From Prolixibacteraceae bacterium (GTDB taxonomy: Bacteria; Bacteroidota; Bacteroidia; Bacteroidales; Prolixibacteraceae): DNA of 64,000 bases. Position 1 is the first letter of the stretch. Each line of letters begins with the position of its first letter. The notes under the pieces are model-generated. The model made no database searches. It worked only from the letters and a program-made list of their open reading frames with translations, and was not told the origin of the DNA. Position numbers and translations under genes: made by a program. Below, piece after piece: positions 1 through 7,323 of the stretch. The stretch lies in contig JAFLKN010000015.1 of NCBI GenBank assembly GCA_019163175.1, forward strand, positions 186,001-250,000. Direction: 5' to 3'.

Positions 1-1
1 A

Positions 2-514
2 CAAAAGTTTTTTGATACTGCCCGAAAGATGCCCTGGTTTAAAAATACCTTGTTTGTGATCACCGCCGACCATACTGTAGATTCTGATATTCCCGAATAT
101 TACACTTCGGTAAATCACTTTGCTATTCCGATACTTTTTTACAAACCAGATGGAAGCCTGAAAGGTGTGGATCATGGATTGGCTCAGCAAATCGACATTA
201 TGCCAACAGTGCTCAGCTACCTCGCTTACCCCAATCCGTACGTTGCATTCGGGAATAATTTGCTCGATCCGGCAGCAAAAAGATTTGTGATTAATTACAT
301 CGAAGATTCGTACCAGTTTTTAAGTGGCGATTATGCATTTTACTTGACCGATGATAAACTCACTGCTATCTACAACCGGAAAGAAGACCCCTCACTTTCG
401 AAAAACCTGCTCGGAACTGTTGACCTCATTCAGGAACAACAGCTACAGAAAGCCATCGTTCAGCAATTCAATAATCGCATGGCCGAAAACCGGATGGTGG
501 TGGAGAGGAAGTAA
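2..514 (+). CDS. C-terminal part of a sulfatase / LTA synthase-like membrane protein (5' truncated)
   Basis: Open from the first complete codon (base 2) to TAA at 512-514, so the gene begins upstream of the window; the ATG at base 29 is internal. The visible 170 residues contain VITADHT, the metal-binding Asp-His segment of the alkaline phosphatase/sulfatase fold, then HFAIPILFYKPDG and a DHGLAQQIDIMPTVL stretch typical of the C-terminal half of LtaS-type and related sulfatase-superfamily membrane enzymes. Known members transfer or hydrolyse phosphate or sulfate esters, often on glycerophosphate or lipid headgroups, with the active site outside the membrane. The nucleophile and membrane helices lie outside the window, so the substrate cannot be inferred. 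It is not obviously linked to the carbohydrate locus. Confidence 0.8.
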   Translation, partial: QKFFDTARKMPWFKNTLFVITADHTVDSDIPEYYTSVNHFAIPILFYKPDGSLKGVDHGLAQQIDIMPTVLSYLAYPNPYVAFGNNLLDPAAKRFVINYIEDSYQFLSGDYAFYLTDDKLTAIYNRKEDPSLSKNLLGTVDLIQEQQLQKAIVQQFNNRMAENRMVVERK

Positions 515-587
515 ATACATTGGGCAGTCTCAGTCACAGTATTCAGGAAAAAGGCATGGACTGGCTGGAATTTTGAACTTGAAACTT

Positions 588-2090
588 TTAGATCTGCTCC
601 CAGCCGTCGCGGTAATTGTGCCGTATCCATTCTTCAGCAGTCGCTAAAGCCGGAATTGTGTCGTATTTAGTATCGAATTTAGGATCACCATTGATCACCT
701 CAAACTTATTGGATGTTACCACCCGAATTTTCTCAGATTGCCCGATGTTGGTAAACTGCATATTTTTTCCATCCCACAACAACCGTTTCCTTAAATCCTG
801 CAAACGGACAGCCAAAACGCCCATCACAACCATTTCGTTGAGTGGCCCGGCGTAACCAAAATTAGAGCTGGCCTCTACCCTATTCTCTTTGCTTTCTTTG
901 GCTGCACGAATCCAGTCTTGCTCATGTCCATTGGTTTCAGCATTAAGAATACGTCGAATTGATTTTTCAGGCTGTTGGAAATGTGCCATTTCGGAGAGAG
1001 GCAACAAAGTTGGATTTTCGGCATAACAACCGCACATTATTTTACCCTTGGTGCCATAAAAAATAACTCCACCATCTTCGTCACCCATTTGCTCACCATC
1101 TTTCAGTTCTTCCGGTCGTTCCGGCAACATGCCGCCATCGTACCAGGTCACTTTTACTTCAGGCATACCTACTTTCTGAAGATTGTCGCGACGCGGAAAC
1201 CAATACGTTACTTTTTCAGCATTAGGTGCCGATTCATTATTTACTTGTGTCGAACTGGCTTCAACTGCTGTCGGGTATTGTAACATCAAAGCTTTAAAAA
1301 CCGGATCGAGAATGTGGCAGGCCATGTCGCCCAAGGCACCGGTTCCAAAATCCCACCAACCACGCCAGTTCCATGGTGTATAGACTTCGTGGTAAGGCCG
1401 GAATTTTGCTGGTCCGATAAATAAATCCCAATTCAAGGTATTCGGGATGCGCATTTTGTCAGTCGGTCGTTCCAGACCTTGTGGCCAAATCGGGCGGTTG
1501 GTCCAGGCATCAACCGATGTAACTTCGCCTATAGTTCCGGCCCAAATCCATTCACAAATTCTCCGGATTCCTTCTCCTGAATTTCCCTGATTTCCCATTT
1601 GCGTGGCCACGCCGTATCGCTTGGCAGTTTCCGTCATGATCCGGGATTCGAACACCGAATGAGTCAATGGTTTTTGCAGATAAACATGATAGCCCGATTT
1701 CATAGCCATCAAAGCAGGAAGTGCATGAGAATGATCAGGCGTGGCAATCATTACACCATCAATATTTTTCTGCTTGTCGAACATCTCACGGTAATCTTGG
1801 TATTTGGCAGCCAAAGGCCATTTCCGGAAGGCATTTCGTCCGGCATATTTCCAATCGACATCACATAGGGCAACAATATTTTCGGTATCCATGTTGCTCA
1901 GGTTATTGAATCCCATTCCACCAACACCAATGCCAACAATATTTAATTTATCGCTCGGAGCCTTGTGACCCAGACCGGCAATTACTGATGAAGGCAAAAT
2001 AGTAACTGCTGTTGCAGCCAATGTGGTAGTTCCGAGAAAATGTCTGCGGCTGATGTTCGAACGGTTGTTTTCCATGTCAGTACTGTTCAA
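588..2090 (-). CDS. Tat-exported Gfo/Idh/MocA family oxidoreductase (copy 1)
   Basis: A 500-residue protein with a twin-arginine signal (SRRHFLG, residues about 14-20) followed by a hydrophobic segment, then an N-terminal Rossmann fold with the dinucleotide-binding stretch GIGVGGMG and a QKPLTHS segment at the place of the family's usual EKP motif. Members bind NAD(P) and oxidise or reduce sugars or inositols; export by Tat would carry the folded, cofactor-loaded protein to the periplasm. It is clearly paralogous to the adjacent 2229-3734 gene, sharing for example VIAGLGHKAPSDKLNI right after the signal. The substrate is unknown. A terminator lies between the two copies, so this one may have its own promoter, though no good TAnnTTTG match is visible in the 138-base gap. 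Confidence 0.88.
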   Translation of the reverse strand: MNSTDMENNRSNISRRHFLGTTTLAATAVTILPSSVIAGLGHKAPSDKLNIVGIGVGGMGFNNLSNMDTENIVALCDVDWKYAGRNAFRKWPLAAKYQDYREMFDKQKNIDGVMIATPDHSHALPALMAMKSGYHVYLQKPLTHSVFESRIMTETAKRYGVATQMGNQGNSGEGIRRICEWIWAGTIGEVTSVDAWTNRPIWPQGLERPTDKMRIPNTLNWDLFIGPAKFRPYHEVYTPWNWRGWWDFGTGALGDMACHILDPVFKALMLQYPTAVEASSTQVNNESAPNAEKVTYWFPRRDNLQKVGMPEVKVTWYDGGMLPERPEELKDGEQMGDEDGGVIFYGTKGKIMCGCYAENPTLLPLSEMAHFQQPEKSIRRILNAETNGHEQDWIRAAKESKENRVEASSNFGYAGPLNEMVVMGVLAVRLQDLRKRLLWDGKNMQFTNIGQSEKIRVVTSNKFEVINGDPKFDTKYDTIPALATAEEWIRHNYRDGWEQI

Positions 2091-2178
2091 AAAGAATAGA
2101 TTTTCTAATTCGGTGAAAATAGGTATTCTGGTTTAAATTCAGAAATGTAACAGTGAATCTAATCGTTAAAGAAACAAA

Positions 2179-2206
2179 AAAGGTGAATCCTTACGGATTC
2201 ACCTTT
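2179..2206 (-). terminator. Rho-independent terminator after the second oxidoreductase
   Basis: A perfect 12-base inverted repeat (AAAGGTGAATCC / GGATTCACCTTT) with a 4-base loop. On the plus strand an A-run at 2176-2181 precedes it, which reads as a T-run after the hairpin on the minus strand. It lies just past the stop codon of the 2229-3734 gene. Confidence 0.85.
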
Positions 2207-2228
2207 CATTAATACATTAATAATATAC

Positions 2229-3734
2229 TTAAGCTGGCATATCTGGAAGACTCCAGGGTTTGCGGTAAGTATGTTTGATAAGTTCAGCAGCAAAATCTTT
2301 TGCCGGAACCGGATCAGTATACGTTTTATTGAATGTTGGGTGTCCGTCATGAATTTCGAACTTATCTTCGATAACAATTTTAATTTTTTCGTCATCAGAG
2401 ATATTCGTAAATTTCATGTTTGGTCCATCCCACAACAATTCTTTATTCAGCGATTGCAAACGAACTGCCAATACACCCATTACAACCATTTCGTTGAATG
2501 GACCAGCTTCACTAAAATTAGAAGCTGTTTGAACGCGGCTTTCAGGAGATTCTTTTGCAGCACGAACCCAATCCATTTCGTGTGAAGTTGTAACTCTACG
2601 ACGGAATTTAGGCGCAGTTTCTGGTTTTACAATTGATCCATCAGGACGTAAAATCCAAGGATTAACTCCATAGCAACCGCAAACCAAAACACCTTTTGTT
2701 CCATGGAAGAATACACCACCACCAGCATCGTTTGGATTTTTACCAACAGGCCATCCTTGTGGAAGCATTTGTTTAATTCCACCATCGTACCAGAAAACTT
2801 CTACCTGTGGAAGCTGAGCTCCTTTTTTCGATCCTTTCCAAGCGCGTTTTGGTGCGCGGGCAGGGAACGTCAATTTTACCGACTGTGCTGTTGGAGCGCA
2901 ATCCTGAAGCAATAAGGTTGAATTACCTTGAGCTTTAGTTGGATAACCCAATTCGAGACCAACGAATACTGGATGCAGAATGTGGCAAGCCATATCGCCC
3001 AAAGCACCTGTACCGTAATCCCACCAGCCGCGCCAGTTCCAAGGATGGAAAATTGCATTGTATGGACGCATTTTGGCTGGACCGGTAAATAAATCCCAAT
3101 CCAATGTTTCAGGAACCCATTGTCCCTGTGATGGAGTGTTTAAGCCTTGTGGCCAGATTGGCCGGTCAGTAAATGCTTCAACTTTGGTTACTTCACCAAT
3201 TTCGCCATTCGCAAGCCATTCGCAAGTCAGGTTTACACCTTCCTGTGACGACCCCTGGTTACCCATTTGTGTAGCCACTTTGTGTTTATCAGCCAATTTG
3301 GTAAGTAAACGTGATTCGTAAACCGAGTGAGTTAATGGTTTTTGCAGATAAACGCTCTTGCCCATTGTAATAGCGTGAGCTGCAGTGATACAGTGTGTGT
3401 GGTCGGCTGTTGCAATCATAACCCCGTCGATTGATTTGCCCAACTCATCGTACATAACTCTCCAGTCTTTGTACTTTTTGGCATCGGGGAAAGTTTTAAA
3501 ACAGTTTTCGGAATACTTCCAGTCGATATCGCATAATCCAACGATATTTTCAGACTTAAGGTTTTTCAAGTTTCCAAAACCCATACCGCCGACCCCAATA
3601 CCGGCGATGTTTAATTTGTCGCTCGGAGCTTTATGTCCAAGACCTGCAATTACATTACTCGGAAGAATCGTAACCCCCGCCGTAACTGCCGCGGAAGTAG
3701 CCAGAAATGATCTTCTGCTAAATTTGTTTTCCAT
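2229..3734 (-). CDS. Tat-exported Gfo/Idh/MocA family oxidoreductase (copy 2)
   Basis: A 501-residue protein with twin-arginine signal SRRSFLA (residues about 6-12), Rossmann motif GIGVGGMG, the QKPLTHSVYESR segment, and a C-terminal alpha/beta domain with long identical blocks shared with the neighbouring copy (for example FNEMVVMGVLAVRLQ). It most likely acts on a sugar or sugar derivative in the periplasm with a tightly bound NAD(P), as known for exported members of the family. The two copies differ in the region around residues 280-340, which could reflect different substrates. A possible promoter is at 3797-3827 and a clear terminator at 2179-2206, so it appears to be a single-gene unit. 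Confidence 0.88.
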   Translation of the reverse strand: MENKFSRRSFLATSAAVTAGVTILPSNVIAGLGHKAPSDKLNIAGIGVGGMGFGNLKNLKSENIVGLCDIDWKYSENCFKTFPDAKKYKDWRVMYDELGKSIDGVMIATADHTHCITAAHAITMGKSVYLQKPLTHSVYESRLLTKLADKHKVATQMGNQGSSQEGVNLTCEWLANGEIGEVTKVEAFTDRPIWPQGLNTPSQGQWVPETLDWDLFTGPAKMRPYNAIFHPWNWRGWWDYGTGALGDMACHILHPVFVGLELGYPTKAQGNSTLLLQDCAPTAQSVKLTFPARAPKRAWKGSKKGAQLPQVEVFWYDGGIKQMLPQGWPVGKNPNDAGGGVFFHGTKGVLVCGCYGVNPWILRPDGSIVKPETAPKFRRRVTTSHEMDWVRAAKESPESRVQTASNFSEAGPFNEMVVMGVLAVRLQSLNKELLWDGPNMKFTNISDDEKIKIVIEDKFEIHDGHPTFNKTYTDPVPAKDFAAELIKHTYRKPWSLPDMPA

Positions 3735-3796
3735 TTGGTAAATAATTTAATTTCGATTTAGGTATTATTTAATAGTGCGCTGATCAAAAAATCTCC

Positions 3797-3827
3797 TAAA
3801 GGTAAAATTATCTTCCAGAAACACCAA
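3797..3827 (-). promoter_or_regulatory. Possible promoter for the second oxidoreductase
   Basis: Read on the minus strand, TTG (3825-3827) is followed 20 bases later by TACCTTTA (3797-3804), a 7-of-8 match to the Bacteroidota -7 element TAnnTTTG. It would give a leader of roughly 55 bases before the ATG at 3734. The rest of the 304-base divergent gap 3735-4038 shows only AT-rich sequence and the peroxiredoxin promoter. Confidence 0.35.
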
Positions 3828-3966
3828 GCCATATTCGCCCAAGTTTTTTAATTACACACAAGTTTGGAAATGCTATTTGATAAGCGTTTATTCAACACTT
3901 TAATGTAAAATCAAGAAAATGAATTTTTTCGGATAGCTTTTGTCTATTCAATATTGAAAAATTCGA

Positions 3967-3998
3967 TTTGACAGGCGAACAATCGGGACGTATCTTTG
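3967..3998 (+). promoter_or_regulatory. Bacteroidota-type promoter of the peroxiredoxin gene
   Basis: TTTG at 3967-3970 and TATCTTTG at 3991-3998, separated by 20 bases, fit the -33 and -7 elements (TTTG, TAnnTTTG) of the primary Bacteroidota sigma factor. The ATG of the peroxiredoxin is 40 bases downstream. Confidence 0.75.
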
Positions 3999-4038
3999 TC
4001 TAAGATTTTAACGATTATCAAATTAATAATAGAATAGT

Positions 4039-4569
4039 ATGAAAACAATTAATGAAAAATTTCCTGAGTTTAAGAAAGAAGCTGTCGTTTCACTCGAAAT
4101 GGGTAAAGAGTTTGCAACCTTAACCAATGCCCACATTGCTGGCAAATGGACTGTATTTTTTTGGTGGCCACTCGATTTTACCTTTGTTTGCCCTACAGAA
4201 ATTGTTTCTTTTAACGAACATTTCGAAGAATTTGCAAAACGTAATGCCAATGTAGTTGGTGCTTCAATTGACTCTCAGTTCGTTCACCTTGCCTGGAGAA
4301 ATAATCACCCGGGATTGAAAGGACTAAAATTCCCAATGTTGGCTGATACCAGCAAATCTCTTTCTGAAGAATTAGGCATTTTGGAGGCTGGCAACAAAAT
4401 TGCTTACCGTGCAACTTATATTATTGATCCTGAAGGAACGATTCAACATGTATCAATTAACGGATTGAATGTTGGACGTAACGTAAAAGAAATCATCCGT
4501 ATTCTGGATGCTTTACAAACAGGCGAATTAACTCCTTGCGATTGGAATCCTGGAGATCCAACTTTGTAA
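4039..4569 (+). CDS. Peroxiredoxin, AhpC/Prx type
   Basis: A 176-residue cytoplasmic protein with no signal peptide. The peroxidatic cysteine is C51 in DFTFVCPTEI, the signature of AhpC/Prx1-type peroxiredoxins, and a second cysteine near the C-terminus (C167 in TPCDWNPG) sits where a resolving cysteine is expected. The enzyme reduces hydrogen peroxide and organic hydroperoxides using a thiol donor. A strong promoter lies immediately upstream and a terminator follows, so it is a single-gene unit. No AhpF-like reductase is adjacent, so the reductant (thioredoxin or AhpF encoded elsewhere) is not known. It appears to be a general stress gene unrelated to the polysaccharide locus. Confidence 0.93.
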   Translation: MKTINEKFPEFKKEAVVSLEMGKEFATLTNAHIAGKWTVFFWWPLDFTFVCPTEIVSFNEHFEEFAKRNANVVGASIDSQFVHLAWRNNHPGLKGLKFPMLADTSKSLSEELGILEAGNKIAYRATYIIDPEGTIQHVSINGLNVGRNVKEIIRILDALQTGELTPCDWNPGDPTL

Positions 4570-4601
4570 TTGTATAGAGAATCATAGAATAAGTGTTGTG
4601 A

Positions 4602-4628
4602 GGCTGCCTGAAAGGGCAGCCTTTTTTT
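4602..4628 (+). terminator. Rho-independent terminator after the peroxiredoxin gene
   Basis: The stem GGCTGCC / GGCAGCC (4602-4608 and 4615-4621) is followed by seven T residues. Confidence 0.9.
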
Positions 4629-4700
4629 GTTCTAATGTGAAATCAATCCTAAAAATCATTCCTGAGAAACTGTATATTCTGTTGGTTTAATTGGAGCTTT

Positions 4701-4708
4701 TATATTTG
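4701..4708 (+). promoter_or_regulatory. -7 element of the satP promoter
   Basis: TATATTTG is an exact TAnnTTTG match 23 bases before the ATG at 4732. The only TTG upstream (4682-4684) is 16 bases away, shorter than the usual 19-21, so the -33 element is weak. Confidence 0.55.
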
Positions 4709-4731
4709 CGTCCTTTTAAAATCAGAAAAGA

Positions 4732-5292
4732 ATGGAAAAGAAGATGGGTAATCCTGCGGTCGTAGGTCTGGCAGGTTTTGGTTTAACAACTTTATTGCTA
4801 CAGTTACATAATATCGGAATCTGTGGCCTGGGCCCAGTACTAGCCATGGGTATTATCTTTGGCGGTCTTGCACAGATGCTGGCCGGGTTTCAGGAGCAGA
4901 AACTAGGTAATAACTTTGGGTACAGCGCCTTTGTATCGTACGGTAGTTTCTGGATCGGGCTTTCGATTATCTGGATACTAAACTTCTTGAAAGTACATGA
5001 AACCAGTCACACCGAACTCGGTTTATATATGTTGGTATGGACACTTTACACTGTGATCATGTTTATTGCCTCGTTGCGTGTACATAAAGCAATGGCAATT
5101 ACTTTTGGTCTGCTTTTGATCGGATTTATCTTGTTGGTTATGGGTCTTCTGGGTAATCCGGTGTTTATTAAAGTGGCAGGTTACGAGCTTATCTTCTGCG
5201 CTTTGATGGCCTGGTACATGATGGCGGCAATCATTATAAACGATTTGGCAGGTAAAACGATACTTCCAAACGGTAAAGCTTTTATAAGCTAA
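4732..5292 (+). CDS. satP: Acetate/succinate transporter, GPR1/FUN34/SatP family
   Basis: A 186-residue integral membrane protein with about six hydrophobic helices. The N-terminal NPAVVGL (residues 7-13) is a variant of the NPAPLGL signature of the acetate uptake (SatP/YaaH) family, and the length is normal. The family forms hexameric channels or symporters for acetate and succinate in the cytoplasmic membrane. It has its own TAnnTTTG element and terminator, so it is a single-gene unit. Acetate handling would make physiological sense beside a locus that removes acetyl groups from xylan, but adjacency alone is weak evidence for that link. Confidence 0.9.
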   Translation: MEKKMGNPAVVGLAGFGLTTLLLQLHNIGICGLGPVLAMGIIFGGLAQMLAGFQEQKLGNNFGYSAFVSYGSFWIGLSIIWILNFLKVHETSHTELGLYMLVWTLYTVIMFIASLRVHKAMAITFGLLLIGFILLVMGLLGNPVFIKVAGYELIFCALMAWYMMAAIIINDLAGKTILPNGKAFIS

Positions 5293-5315
5293 TAGTTACA
5301 AGTATAAATATGAAA

Positions 5316-5346
5316 GAGGCTGAACTCCATTGGAGTCAGCCTCTTT
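5316..5346 (+). terminator. Rho-independent terminator after satP
   Basis: GAGGCTGA-A-CTCC (5316-5328) pairs with GGAG-TCAGCCTC (5332-5343) with one bulged base and a short ATT loop, followed by T residues. Confidence 0.85.
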
Positions 5347-5444
5347 TTGTTATTTGCAAAGCAATATGCATTGATTGAAGAAACAGAAATCGGTAACATG
5401 AAACAGACAAATCTTATATTCTTTTACCTTGATTATAAAATTTA

Positions 5445-5452
5445 TACTTTTG
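5445..5452 (+). promoter_or_regulatory. Probable -7 element upstream of the ECF sigma gene
   Basis: TACTTTTG matches TAnnTTTG and ends 19 bases before the ATG at 5472. No well-spaced -33 TTTG is seen, so this is a moderate call. Confidence 0.45.
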
Positions 5453-5471
5453 GCAACTGACTTGTTTCGAT

Positions 5472-6065
5472 ATGCAAAAAGAGGTCAATACCGATTATCT
5501 TTTATGGAAAAGAATAAAGGCTGGGGAAACTCAGGCCTTTCATGAGCTTTATATGCTTTATGCCGAAATTCTATTTTCGTTTGGGACGATTTACTCCAAA
5601 GATCAGGAGTTGATAAAAGACTGCATTCACGATCTTTTCTTCGACCTCTTTAAATACCGGAAAAATTTGGCTGACAACGATCACATTCGAAATTACCTGT
5701 TTAAATCCCTAAAACGGAAGATTCAGTCGCCCAAGTCAAGGAAATTAAGTTTGGTTTATACTTCAGCTTATCAGGAAGAAAGTGAAAAAAAATCAAGCAC
5801 TTTGGCTCTCGATGACAATGAAAGTCAGGAAGAAACCATAGAAAAAATTAAAAAGGCAATGGTAAAACTTTCTGACCATCAGCAGGAAGTTCTTCACCTC
5901 AAATTTCAGGTTGGACTTTCATATCCTGAAATAGCTAAAATATTGGAGATTTCTGTTGAATCAGTCAGAACGTTGGTTTACAGAGCTGTAAAAACAATAA
6001 AGGAAGAATTAAAAGTAAATAGCAAAGCATTGATATTATTCCACATACAGGTTTCACATTTTTGA
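5472..6065 (+). CDS. ECF-type RNA polymerase sigma factor
   Basis: A 197-residue sigma-70 family protein. Region 2 covers about residues 15-75 (AFHELYMLYAEILFSFG, then DCIHDLFFDLF) and region 4 covers about residues 130-185 (LSDHQQEVLHLKF, then the helix-turn-helix YPEIAKILEISVESVRTLV). This is the Bacteroidota ECF type that pairs with FecR-like anti-sigma factors to control SusCD loci. The next gene, starting within about ten bases, is a FecR anti-sigma factor, and the gene after that is a SusC with an STN signalling domain, so all three parts of a trans-envelope relay are in order. It probably activates the SusC/SusD genes downstream and perhaps the xylan enzymes; its target promoters cannot be read from sequence. 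Confidence 0.92.
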   Translation: MQKEVNTDYLLWKRIKAGETQAFHELYMLYAEILFSFGTIYSKDQELIKDCIHDLFFDLFKYRKNLADNDHIRNYLFKSLKRKIQSPKSRKLSLVYTSAYQEESEKKSSTLALDDNESQEETIEKIKKAMVKLSDHQQEVLHLKFQVGLSYPEIAKILEISVESVRTLVYRAVKTIKEELKVNSKALILFHIQVSHF

Positions 6066-6072
6066 GTTGGTC

Positions 6073-7272
6073 ATGCAAGGATCAAAATTTGAGATGAAAA
6101 AGATGAAAGACAGTGATAAAAAGAATGGGGCTGAAGATATTTTAAGCGATGATGCTTTGGCTGAAAATATGCTAAGTAATAAACTTCAGCCAGAACAGTT
6201 TTCCAACGAAGAACTTAATTTAGCTCGTGGAATAAGTCAGGCTGCAGGATCGTATGTTGTGGGACTCAGCCAAGAACAAAAAAATTTACTTGGCAGCCGC
6301 ATAAGTCAAAGCATTAATAATTCAAAAAGAAAAAGAACCTTGGTCTGGATTGGATCAGCAGCTGCAATCCTTGTTTTAATCGGATTGACTTTTGTTTTTC
6401 AACTAGCCACCCAATCAGATATCAGGAAATATGCAACCGGAATTTCTGTAGCATCTGACGCCCAATTTACCCGGTTGTTACTTTCAGGAGGGAAAGAAAT
6501 ACAGATTGAAACACAGGAATCGCGCATCGAATATTCCAAAAACGGAGAAGAGGTGATTGTTGATGCTCGGCCAAAGGTTGAGCAGAATGGTTTGCAGGAT
6601 GCGAATTCATTTCATACCGTAATAGTTCCATACGGAAAAAGAACGCGAATTACATTATCCGATAACAGCACAATTTGGCTGAATTCCGGATCACGATTGG
6701 TATATCCAGCAACATTTGACCCCGACAAACGCGAAGTTTACCTGGAAGGAGAAGCAATGTTTGAAGTAGATCACGATGCGAAACGCCCATTTTATGTGCT
6801 TTCGCGCGATATAGAAGTAAAAGTATTGGGCACTGTATTTAATCTTTGCGCTTACAGCGACGAAAATACTACTAATACGGTTCTTGAAAGCGGCGCAGTT
6901 GAATTGCGTTACAACGGCAAATCATTTTTAGGTCAGTCGAAAGAAAAGATGGTACCGGGCATGTTAGCAGTTTTTAATCCTGAAAATAAATCCATTTCGC
7001 AAACCAAAGTAAATACGAAGGATTTTACATCGTGGAAAGACGGATATCTTGTTTTAGAGAAGAACACGCTTGAAAGTATTGCTAAAAAACTTTCAAGGTA
7101 TTATAATGTTTCTATCGTATTTGATAATCAGGAGCTCGCTAACGAAACATTTTCCGGAGATTTGGATTTACGAAATTCTGCCATTCAGGTACTGGAGTTA
7201 ATTGCTGAAATGATGGATATTGAAATCGCACAAGTTGATGATCAAATTAAAATCAGAAAAAAGCAAAATTAA
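6073..7272 (+). CDS. FecR family anti-sigma factor (FecR-1)
   Basis: About 399 residues from the ATG at 6073. Alternative starts at 6094 or 6103 align better with the N-terminus of FecR-2 (shared DKK...E-D/E-I-L-S/T-DD). One membrane helix (VWIGSAAAILVLIGLTFVF) separates a short cytoplasmic N-terminal region, which would hold the sigma factor, from a periplasmic FecR domain (YGKRTRITLSDNSTIWLNSG and EVYLEGEAMFEV) and a C-terminal DUF4974-type domain (SRYYNVSIVFDNQELANETFSG) that contacts the STN domain of a TonB-dependent transporter. It directly follows the ECF sigma gene. It would release the sigma factor when SusC-1 binds its ligand. Confidence 0.9.
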   Translation: MQGSKFEMKKMKDSDKKNGAEDILSDDALAENMLSNKLQPEQFSNEELNLARGISQAAGSYVVGLSQEQKNLLGSRISQSINNSKRKRTLVWIGSAAAILVLIGLTFVFQLATQSDIRKYATGISVASDAQFTRLLLSGGKEIQIETQESRIEYSKNGEEVIVDARPKVEQNGLQDANSFHTVIVPYGKRTRITLSDNSTIWLNSGSRLVYPATFDPDKREVYLEGEAMFEVDHDAKRPFYVLSRDIEVKVLGTVFNLCAYSDENTTNTVLESGAVELRYNGKSFLGQSKEKMVPGMLAVFNPENKSISQTKVNTKDFTSWKDGYLVLEKNTLESIAKKLSRYYNVSIVFDNQELANETFSGDLDLRNSAIQVLELIAEMMDIEIAQVDDQIKIRKKQN

Positions 7273-7323
7273 ATTTCCCAATTCCTCCCCAAACAGTTTA
7301 TATTGTAAGATCGTTACATAACT

